Source: DATGMB01 sp035293845
Lineage (GTDB): Bacteria > Acidobacteriota > Terriglobia > Bryobacterales > Bryobacteraceae
Reading direction: 5' to 3'
Assembly (NCBI GenBank): GCA_035293845.1
Contig: DATGMB010000130.1
Span: 1-11,625 of the forward strand
DNA length: 11,625 bases
Shown here: piece by piece, positions 6,574-11,625 of the stretch
Layout of the letters: the number at the start of each line of letters is the position of its first letter
Numbering within the stretch: the stretch's first letter is position 1
Made by a program: the position numbers and the translations under genes
The notes under the pieces: model-generated
The model's database searches: none
What the model was told of the DNA's origin: nothing
Seen by the model: only the letters and a program-made list of their open reading frames with translations

Positions 6574-7371
6574 GTGGTACGATCGTGTGTGCCGCGTAAA
6601 ATTCTCGGCGTCATTCCTGCGCGTTTTTCCTCTTCTCGTTTTCCTGGCAAAGCACTCGCTCCGATCGGCTCCAAACCGATGCTGCAGCACGTGTGGGAGC
6701 GCGCGTCGGAAGCGCGGTATCTGAGTAGCATCATCGTTGCCACTGATGACGAACGCATAGTTCGCGCGGCGCGGGAATTCGGCGCGCGGGTGCGGATGAC
6801 GCGCGCAGACCATCCGTCCGGGACGGACCGGGTGGCCGAGGTGGCGTCGGCGGAAAATTGCGAGATCGTGGTGAACATTCAGGGGGATGAGCCGCTGATC
6901 GACCCGGGGGCAATCGACGCGGCGATTCTGCCGCTGGTGCACGAGCCCGAAATTCTGATGGGCACCCTGAAGAAGCGGGTCGAGGACGAGCGCGAAGCCG
7001 CGGACCCGAACGTCGTGAAGGTGGTCACGGACCGGAACGGGGATGCCATTTATTTTTCGCGGCTGCCGATTCCATATTACCGGGACGGAATCGGGGGTCA
7101 GGGGTCGGGCATCAGGGGAGACAATGCCCATTACAAGCACATCGGGCTATACGTCTACCGGCGCGATTTTTTGCTGGGCTATCCCGAGCTACCGGTCGGG
7201 CCGCTCGAGACCGCGGAGCGCCTCGAGCAATTGCGGGCTCTCGAAAACGGATTTCGCATCCGCGTGGTGGAAACGGAATACGAATCGCTGGGCGTGGATA
7301 CGCCGGAGGACCTGGAAAGAGTGTCGCATTTATTTTCAACTTCGCTGACGGGAGTGGAGGGGAATGGCTAA
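6574..7371 (+). CDS. kdsB: 3-deoxy-manno-octulosonate cytidylyltransferase (CMP-Kdo synthetase)
   Basis: Activates Kdo with CTP to CMP-Kdo for transfer to lipid A. The nucleotidyltransferase fold begins with ILGVIPARFSSSRFPGKAL; TRADHPSGTDRVAEV, VNIQGDEPLI (D105, metal), IYFSRLPIPY, HIGLYVYR, LEQLRALE and GVDTPEDLERV (D242) are the family blocks. Length is 265 residues with GTG at 6574, which has an AGGGGA at 6564-6569; GTG at 6589, giving MPRKILGVIPAR, is an equally natural family start. No ATG is available. A Gly-rich loop (GIGGQGSGIRG, codons 172-182) is encoded by a 7-bp repeat. The stop overlaps the pyrG start by 8 bp, making this the first gene of a kdsB-pyrG-kdsA operon. Confidence 0.94.
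   Translation: MVRSCVPRKILGVIPARFSSSRFPGKALAPIGSKPMLQHVWERASEARYLSSIIVATDDERIVRAAREFGARVRMTRADHPSGTDRVAEVASAENCEIVVNIQGDEPLIDPGAIDAAILPLVHEPEILMGTLKKRVEDEREAADPNVVKVVTDRNGDAIYFSRLPIPYYRDGIGGQGSGIRGDNAHYKHIGLYVYRRDFLLGYPELPVGPLETAERLEQLRALENGFRIRVVETEYESLGVDTPEDLERVSHLFSTSLTGVEGNG
7094..7118 (+). repeat. 7-bp G-rich repeat inside kdsB
   Basis: Three tandem heptamers (GGGGTCA, GGGGTCG, GGCATCA) and a final GGGG, matching the array at 4300-4331 in period and consensus. Three units make 21 nt, so the reading frame is kept, and the repeat encodes a Gly/Ser-rich surface loop between PYYRD and GDNAHYKHIG. Confidence 0.7.
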
Positions 7372-9004
7372 GTTTATTTTCGTAACGGGCGGAGTGGTCT
7401 CCTCGCTGGGGAAAGGCATCGCGGCCGCGTCGATCGGCTGCCTGCTGGAGAGCCGCGGGCTCAAGGTGACGTGCCAGAAGTTCGATCCGTACCTGAACGT
7501 GGACCCCGGGACGATGAGCCCGTACCAGCACGGAGAAGTCTTCGTAACCGACGACGGCGCGGAGACCGATCTCGACCTGGGCCACTACGAGCGGTTTACG
7601 CACGCCACGCTCACCCAGAGCAACAATCTCACTTCCGGGCGGATTTACGAGCAGATCATCGCGCGCGAGCGGCGCGGCGATTACCTGGGCAAGACGGTGC
7701 AGGTGATCCCGCACGTAACGAACGAGATCAAGGCGGCGATGAAGCGCGTGGCGCAGGACGTGGACGTGGTGATCGCGGAGATCGGCGGCACCGTCGGCGA
7801 TATCGAATCGCTGCCGTTCCTGGAAGCGATCCGGCAGATGCGGCACGAGCAGGGGCGCGGCAACTGCGTGTTCGTGCATGTGACGCTGGTGCCGTTCATC
7901 GCGGCGGCGCAGGAGCTGAAGACCAAGCCGACGCAGCACAGCGTCAAGGAGCTGCGCGCTATCGGTATCCAGCCGGATATTCTGATCTGCCGCTCGGAGC
8001 GGTTCATCCCGCAGGACATGAAGGAAAAAATCGCGCTGTTCTGCGATGTGGACGTGGAGGCCGTCATCACGGCGCTGGATGTGAAATCGGTGTACCAGGT
8101 GCCGGTGGAATTCGCCGCAGAGGGCGTGGACGAGATCGTCCTGCGGCTGCTGCGGATGGACGCGCCGCCGCGCGATCTCTCGCGCTGGAAGGCGATGCTG
8201 GAGCGGCTCGAGAACCCGAAAGACGAGGTCTCGATCGCCATCGTCGGCAAGTATGTGGAGTACGAGGACTCCTACAAGAGCCTCAAAGAGGCGCTGCTGC
8301 ACGGCGGCTTGGCGCACCAGGTGAAGGTGCAGATCGACTGGATAGAAGCCGAGCGCGTGACCAGCGAAGGTTGGGAGCGGCATCTGGCGGGCTACGACGC
8401 CATCCTGGTGCCGGGCGGGTTCGGCAAGCGCGGGAGCGAGGGGATGATCAACGCCATCCGCTATGCGCGCGAGCGGAAGGTGCCATATTTCGGCATCTGC
8501 CTCGGCATGCAGATGATGGTGGTGGAGTATGCCCGCAACGTGGCCGGCCTCACGGATGCGAACTCGACCGAGTTCGACCCCGGTACGCAGCACCGCGTCA
8601 TCTACAAGCTCCGCGAACTGAAGGGCGTGGACGAAATGGGCGGCACGATGCGGCTGGGGAGCTGGCCGTGCCGGCTCGAGCGCGGAAGCTTCGCCAGCCA
8701 GGCCTACGGGGCCGAAAACATCCACGAGCGGCACCGCCACCGGTACGAATTCAACCGCGAATACGAACCGCAACTGACGGCGGCGGGGCTGCGCATTACG
8801 GGAGAGACGCCGGACGGCAAGTACGTGGAGATCTGCGAGGTGCCTGAGCACCCGTGGTTCCTCGGCTGCCAGTTCCATCCCGAATTCAAATCCAAGCCGA
8901 TGGAGCCGCATCCGCTATTCCAGGCATTCATCGGCGCGGCCTACCGCCAGCATCTGCGCAATCTCTCGATCGAAGAGGAGCCGCTGTTCTCCCGTGCCGA
9001 TTGA
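7364..9004 (+). CDS. pyrG: CTP synthase
   Basis: Converts UTP to CTP using ATP and ammonia from glutamine; cytoplasmic, last step of pyrimidine nucleotide synthesis. Its 546 residues equal the family norm. The N-terminal amidoligase domain starts FIFVTGGVVSSLGKGIAAAS (phosphate loop with K17), then KFDPYLNVDPGTMSP and GEVFVTDDGAETDLDLGHYERF. The C-terminal glutamine amidotransferase domain has the nucleophile C379 in YFGICLGMQ and the H505/E507 pair in CQFHPEF, so both activities look intact. ATG 7364 follows GGAGGGGA directly and overlaps the kdsB stop. The 3' end overlaps kdsA by 11 bp. Placement between two Kdo genes ties CTP supply to CMP-Kdo formation. Confidence 0.98.
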   Translation: MAKFIFVTGGVVSSLGKGIAAASIGCLLESRGLKVTCQKFDPYLNVDPGTMSPYQHGEVFVTDDGAETDLDLGHYERFTHATLTQSNNLTSGRIYEQIIARERRGDYLGKTVQVIPHVTNEIKAAMKRVAQDVDVVIAEIGGTVGDIESLPFLEAIRQMRHEQGRGNCVFVHVTLVPFIAAAQELKTKPTQHSVKELRAIGIQPDILICRSERFIPQDMKEKIALFCDVDVEAVITALDVKSVYQVPVEFAAEGVDEIVLRLLRMDAPPRDLSRWKAMLERLENPKDEVSIAIVGKYVEYEDSYKSLKEALLHGGLAHQVKVQIDWIEAERVTSEGWERHLAGYDAILVPGGFGKRGSEGMINAIRYARERKVPYFGICLGMQMMVVEYARNVAGLTDANSTEFDPGTQHRVIYKLRELKGVDEMGGTMRLGSWPCRLERGSFASQAYGAENIHERHRHRYEFNREYEPQLTAAGLRITGETPDGKYVEICEVPEHPWFLGCQFHPEFKSKPMEPHPLFQAFIGAAYRQHLRNLSIEEEPLFSRAD

Positions 9005-9791
9005 TTTCGCGGCGTTCGGGGCGGGCCGGCCGCTGGTATTGATCGCCGGTCCGTGCGTCATCGAAAGCGAGGAGCACGTCCAGCGCATGGCGTGCGGCAT
9101 CCGCGCCGCGGTCGGAGACTTCGTCTTCAAGGCGTCCTTCGATAAGGCCAACCGCACCAGCGTGGACTCCTACCGCGGGCCGGGATTGCGGGAAGGATTG
9201 CGAATTCTGGCCGGGGTGAGGGCGCTCGGAATGCCGGTGCTGACCGACATCCATGAGCCGGCGCAGGCGGAAGCGGCGGCGGAAGCGGTGGACATTCTGC
9301 AGATCCCGGCCTTTCTCTGCCGCCAGACCGATCTGCTGGTCGCGGCGGGGCGGACCGGACGGATCGTCAACATCAAGAAGGGGCAGTTCGTAGCGCCGCA
9401 CGATATCCACCGCGCGGCGGAGAAGGTCGCCTCGACGGGTAATGACCAGGTGGTGCTGACGGAGCGCGGATCTTCATTCGGCTACAACAACCTCGTCGTC
9501 GACATGCGCGGGCTGAAGATCATGCGGGACGCGGGCTGGCCGGTGGTTTTCGACGCCACTCATTCGGTGCAGTTGCCGGGCGGCGCGGGGACGGTTTCCG
9601 GCGGACAGCCCGAGTTCATCGAGCCGCTTGCGCGGGCGGCGGTGGCGGCGGGAGTGAACGGCCTGTTTGTGGAAGTGCACGACCGGCCGGAGAAGGCGCT
9701 ATCCGACGGCGCAAACGCGCTGCGGCTGGACCTGCTGGTGGAATTCTGGCGGCGGATGCGGGCGATCCACGAGCTGGTGCGGTTATGGTAG
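8994..9791 (+). CDS. kdsA: 3-deoxy-8-phosphooctulonate synthase (Kdo-8-phosphate synthase)
   Basis: Condenses phosphoenolpyruvate with arabinose 5-phosphate to Kdo-8-phosphate, the first Kdo-specific step of lipopolysaccharide synthesis. The 265-residue barrel contains AGPCVIES, FKASFDKANRTS, TDIHEP, NIKKGQF, LTERGSSFGYNNLVVDMR, FDATHSVQLPGG and EKALSDGANAL. It has the four residues of the metal-dependent class known from Aquifex: C21, H190, E227 and D238, with the same H-E and E-D spacing; E. coli-type enzymes have Asn instead of Cys. The GTG at 8994 lies within the pyrG end (11-bp overlap) with no well-placed Shine-Dalgarno, which suggests coupled translation. No kdsC or kdsD follows; a toxin-antitoxin pair converges instead, and the two 3' ends overlap by 9 bp. 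Confidence 0.96.
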   Translation: MPIDFAAFGAGRPLVLIAGPCVIESEEHVQRMACGIRAAVGDFVFKASFDKANRTSVDSYRGPGLREGLRILAGVRALGMPVLTDIHEPAQAEAAAEAVDILQIPAFLCRQTDLLVAAGRTGRIVNIKKGQFVAPHDIHRAAEKVASTGNDQVVLTERGSSFGYNNLVVDMRGLKIMRDAGWPVVFDATHSVQLPGGAGTVSGGQPEFIEPLARAAVAAGVNGLFVEVHDRPEKALSDGANALRLDLLVEFWRRMRAIHELVRLW

Positions 9792-10187
9792 CGGCAAGCG
9801 GCGGATGCCGGGAATGCGATCGAAACCGCGATCGAAAGTGGCGATCCATTCGATGTCGTTATTGAGCATGACCGCGGCGTGGATAGCATCCCGCGGGCTC
9901 GTTCCCGGGGCGCTGCTCAACAGGTCGAGTGCACGGTCGGTATCCGGCAGCTCGACGGGCAAAACTGCGATGCAGGCGTTCACCACCTCTGCGTAGACAT
10001 CACAGCCAGCGCGCAATTGACCAATTCGCGTATAACGGTAGAGGAGCTCCTGCAAGACCTCCGTGCTGGTGACGCCCTGAATTTCGCGACGGCCGACGCG
10101 CTCCATGAATCGCTGGGCGGGCGCCCGATTCGGATGCTCACGCCCTGCCGTGTACATGACGACGTTCGCATCCACGAACACCGTCAA
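9783..10187 (-). CDS. vapC: PIN-domain ribonuclease toxin, VapC-like
   Basis: A 134-residue PIN protein, expected to cut RNA when freed from its antitoxin. Acidic active-site residues are in place: D6 in FVDANVVMY, E43 in TSTEVLQELL, D100 in SPRDAIHAA and D119/D123 in TFDRGFD. TTG at 10187 overlaps the antitoxin stop (TTGA) and has GGGGAG five nucleotides upstream, inside the antitoxin gene, so coupled translation is likely; GTG at 10181 is an alternative. The stop overlaps the end of convergent kdsA by 9 bp, and no terminator is seen there. The paired small ribbon-helix-helix gene supports the toxin assignment. RNA target unknown. Confidence 0.9.
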   Translation of the reverse strand: MTVFVDANVVMYTAGREHPNRAPAQRFMERVGRREIQGVTSTEVLQELLYRYTRIGQLRAGCDVYAEVVNACIAVLPVELPDTDRALDLLSSAPGTSPRDAIHAAVMLNNDIEWIATFDRGFDRIPGIRRLPLP

Positions 10188-10435
10188 GGCAGCTCCCCGA
10201 AGCGGCCCTGCTCAGTTTCCGCGATCATCTGCTCGATGTCGCAGGTAGGTAGGTTCATTCTGGAGAGCCGCGCTACCGCTTCCATCGCGCGCTTCCGGGG
10301 ATCCGGCTCGCCTAGGGACTGGCGCAGGGCGCGGCGCACCCACTCGCCCTTCGAGACGTGGCTCCGCCGGGCGGCCTGCTCGATTTGGGCATCGAGCTCG
10401 GGTGGGATGAGGACCTGGAGTCGATGGCTGCTCAT
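10184..10435 (-). CDS. Ribbon-helix-helix antitoxin
   Basis: An 83-residue protein. The N-terminus HRLQVLIPPELDAQIEQAARR-HVSKGEWVRRALRQSL shows the strand-helix-helix pattern of CopG/Arc-type DNA-binding domains (about 4-42). The C-terminal half (DIEQMIAETEQGRF) probably wraps the toxin. Expected role: neutralise the PIN toxin and repress its own operon by binding short repeats upstream. ATG at 10435 is the first good start; TGCTCA repeats flank and overlap it. The 4-bp overlap with the toxin gene is typical of such modules. VapB-like in role, though sequence families differ. Confidence 0.85.
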   Translation of the reverse strand: MSSHRLQVLIPPELDAQIEQAARRSHVSKGEWVRRALRQSLGEPDPRKRAMEAVARLSRMNLPTCDIEQMIAETEQGRFGELP

Positions 10436-10456
10436 ATGCTCATGCTAACATGCTCA
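10429..10456. promoter_or_regulatory. TGCTCA direct repeats at the antitoxin start: candidate operator
   Basis: TGCTCA occurs at 10429-10434, 10437-10442 and 10451-10456, with the variant TGCTAA at 10443-10448. Steps are 8, 6 and 8 bp. The cluster covers the antitoxin start codon and the DNA just upstream. On the minus strand TAGCAT (10447 to 10442) lies about 12 nt before the ATG and could be a -10 box, so a bound ribbon-helix-helix protein would block the promoter. Repeats are seen; operator function is inferred. Confidence 0.45.
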
Positions 10457-10533
10457 ACCCCATCAATCGGCACATTGCATCTCATCTAAACGGGCGAGTA
10501 GATATATCCGTCATAGACTATTAGGGTAAACGT

Positions 10534-11019
10534 ATGCTCAACCGCCGCCTTGCTCGGGGACGCTCCAGCCGGGGCTTTTCGCTGATCGAATTGCTGATTG
10601 TGATCGCGATCATCCTGATCATCATCACGATGGCCGTTCCTAAGTACCAGCAAACCATGCGGTTTACACGCGAGACCGCGGCCGTCAAGGCGATCCAGAC
10701 GATCCACCAGATGCAGGTCCAGTATCAGTCGCAGTACGGGCACTATGCCACGTCCTTGGCGGAGTTGGGGCCGCCGCAGAGCGGAGCGCCCAGCCCGGCG
10801 GCGGCGGACCTGATCCCCGGCGAACTGGCCCAGGGCGTGAAGCAGGGCTACAAATTCACCCTGACGGGCACGCAAGGCGGATACATCATCAACGCCACCC
10901 CGGTCAATTATCCGACGGACGGCAGCAGGACCTTCTATTCCGACCAGTCGATGGTCATTCGCGAGAATTACGGGCCGGAGCCGGCGACGGCCAGCAGTAA
11001 GGAAATGGGCGCGAAGTAG
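10534..11019 (+). CDS. Type IV pilin-like protein (prepilin)
   Basis: A 161-residue prepilin. The leader of 14 residues ends in RSSRG, the prepilin peptidase site, followed by FSLIELLIVIAIILIIITMAVP with the conserved Glu at mature position 5 and one long hydrophobic helix. The rest is a short globular domain (QYQSQYGHYATSLAEL, GYKFTLTG, GSRTFYSDQSMVIREN). It would be inserted in the inner membrane, cleaved and N-methylated, then assembled in a type IV pilus or a type II secretion pseudopilus; which one cannot be told. ATG 10534 has AGGG eight bases upstream. No pilus assembly genes are adjacent, and a terminator follows at once, so it is a single-gene unit. Confidence 0.92.
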   Translation: MLNRRLARGRSSRGFSLIELLIVIAIILIIITMAVPKYQQTMRFTRETAAVKAIQTIHQMQVQYQSQYGHYATSLAELGPPQSGAPSPAAADLIPGELAQGVKQGYKFTLTGTQGGYIINATPVNYPTDGSRTFYSDQSMVIRENYGPEPATASSKEMGAK

Positions 11020-11029
11020 GGACTGGGGC

Positions 11030-11062
11030 CGCGGGCCGGACATCTCCGTTCCGCGTTTTTTT
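11030..11062 (+). terminator. Intrinsic terminator of the pilin gene
   Basis: The stem CGCGG/CCGCG (11030-11034 with 11051-11055) continues, after a 2-nt internal loop, as CGGA/TCCG (11037-11040 with 11045-11048) around the loop CATC. Seven T's follow directly (11056-11062). It begins 11 bp after the pilin stop. Confidence 0.85.
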
Positions 11063-11452
11063 CGGATTTCCCACACAATCTGGTCACCAGACCGCGCAGG
11101 GCGCGGCGGCGGCAGGCGGTAGTAGCGCCCCGAGGCGACGTGCACGCCGGTGTGAATGAAGCACGCCATCGCATCGACGCGTTGGGCGGGGCCAGCCAGG
11201 CGGCAAGCGCAGCGCAAGCCCCGATGGTGAGGATGGCCGCGGCCACGGTCAGAACCCATGGTCCCCACACCGGGCCGTCCCTTGGCCAGCCTGCCCTACG
11301 CACCAGGCCGGCCATGGGCCTGCACCACGGGAGCGCCAAAATTACCAGCCAGCACGGGAGGAGCACCCACCGCAGAGGAGAGGAAACGGGCTGAGCAGCC
11401 CGCATGCCCGCCGCGGCAGGCGTCAGGACCAGGCGGCGAAGGGTCAGCCCCC
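11063..11452. other. 390 bp with no convincing gene; possible decayed minus-strand membrane-protein gene
   Basis: No RNA gene or confident coding region is seen. On the minus strand a frame from ATG 11405 encodes two hydrophobic stretches (WVLLPCWLVILALPW and WVLTVAAAILTIGACAALAAWLA), then loses character near 11190. From there a different minus-strand frame reads QRVDAMACFIHTGVHVASGRYY with coding-like third positions until about 11050. Together these could be one gene broken by a frameshift. Against this: no Shine-Dalgarno, no start supported by context, and the second part runs into the pilin terminator. A plus-strand frame at 11140-11394 has no recognisable features. Confidence 0.3.
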
Positions 11453-11505
11453 AAAAAAAGAAGCCAGCCGGCGAGGCGCTCCGGACGAGCGACGCTCCGG
11501 CTGGC
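11453..11505 (-). terminator. Strong intrinsic terminator of the gene at the right edge
   Basis: Read on the minus strand, GCCAGCCGG (11505 to 11497) pairs perfectly with CCGGCTGGC (11471 to 11463), a 9-bp GC-rich stem, followed by TTC and then seven T's (11459 to 11453). It lies about 22 bp after the stop codon at 11528, in the right orientation for that gene. Confidence 0.85.
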
Positions 11506-11527
11506 GGAAAGCTTATGATTGCCAGCT

Positions 11528-11625
11528 CTACTTTTTGATCAACGGGGAATCCCCCGCGCCGCCGAACTGGCCCTTGCGGCCTTTCGGATCGCGTCCGAAC
11601 TGGCCGACGGTCTGCGCCGCGCTCT
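11528..11625 (-). CDS. C-terminal end of an unidentified gene (5' part outside window)
   Basis: Thirty-one codons and a TAG stop are visible on the minus strand, open to the window edge. The tail contains VGQFGRDPKGRKGQFGG and ends GDSPLIKK. GQFG occurs twice, 11 residues apart, and the stretch is rich in Gly, Lys and Arg, so it is probably a flexible basic tail. The family is not recognised. The strong terminator just downstream and the coding-like third positions support a real gene end. Confidence 0.65.
   Translation of the reverse strand, partial: SAAQTVGQFGRDPKGRKGQFGGAGDSPLIKK

Noticed and set aside
6528..6878. Upstream extension of VWFA copy 2 to 6878
   Set aside because: It runs antisense through kdsB and hides the signal peptide; 6527 is the natural start.
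7112..8911. Minus-strand open frame of 599 codons opposite kdsB and pyrG
   Set aside because: It is antisense to pyrG, whose protein is unmistakable. The translation is His/Arg/Leu-rich with no domain.
10468..10480. Sigma54-like GGCAC...TTGC before the pilin gene
   Set aside because: GGCAC and TTGC nearly touch; the required five-base spacing between the -24 and -12 elements is missing.
10486..11268. Minus-strand open frame of 260 codons across the pilin gene
   Set aside because: Its second half is antisense to a clear prepilin. Only the part near 11050-11190 looks coding-like, and that is covered as a possible remnant.
1..11625. CRISPR arrays, insertion sequences, tRNA or rRNA genes, att sites
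   Set aside because: No regular repeat-spacer arrays, transposase, terminal inverted repeats or tRNA-like folds were noticed on reading both strands.

Overview
This GC-rich window comes from a Gram-negative bacterium, most likely an acidobacterium of the Solibacter/Bryobacter type. Lipopolysaccharide genes (kdsA, kdsB) show an outer membrane. Two adjacent secreted von Willebrand A proteins resemble the VWFA-related family that is expanded in Acidobacteria. A secreted protein with a DPRYFRRG...EFWPD pattern, a type IV pilin-like protein and a Hanks-type kinase with an N-terminal zinc ribbon fit the same group. The placement rests on remembered family signatures, not on a search.

Layout from left to right. 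(1) 1-809, minus: N-terminal part of a serine/threonine kinase, cut by the window edge. (2) 930-1820, minus: an RluD-type pseudouridine synthase. (3) 1837-3075, plus: serA. Genes 2 and 3 diverge from a 16-bp gap; both appear to start with TTG, and one AT-rich box could be the -10 element for both. (4) 3198-6527, minus: a five-gene cluster, read in transcription order as two tandem secreted VWFA proteins, a 76-residue protein, a STAS-domain anti-sigma-antagonist-like protein with its own promoter, and a secreted protein of unknown function. (5) 6574-9791, plus: kdsB-pyrG-kdsA, each overlapping the next by 8 to 11 bp. (6) 9783-10435, minus: a ribbon-helix-helix/PIN toxin-antitoxin pair whose toxin end overlaps the end of kdsA. 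(7) 10534-11019, plus: a type IV pilin-like gene followed by a good intrinsic terminator. (8) 11063-11452: no convincing gene, possibly a decayed one. (9) 11528-11625, minus: the last 31 codons of an unidentified gene, followed by a strong intrinsic terminator.

How the genes fit together. PyrG makes CTP, KdsA makes Kdo-8-phosphate, and KdsB uses CTP to activate Kdo, so one overlapping operon supplies both inputs for CMP-Kdo and lipid A-core assembly. SerA makes the first committed step to serine and keeps its serine-sensing ACT residues. The VWFA/STAS cluster is the least understood part: secreted metal-ion-dependent adhesion domains are translationally coupled to a small basic protein and lie next to a regulatory phospho-switch protein.

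No clearly new defence or mobile system was seen. The observations most worth testing are the apparent leaderless bidirectional promoter at 1821-1836, the 7-bp GGGATCA-type repeat that occurs both between genes and inside the kdsB reading frame, and the VWFA/small-protein cluster.
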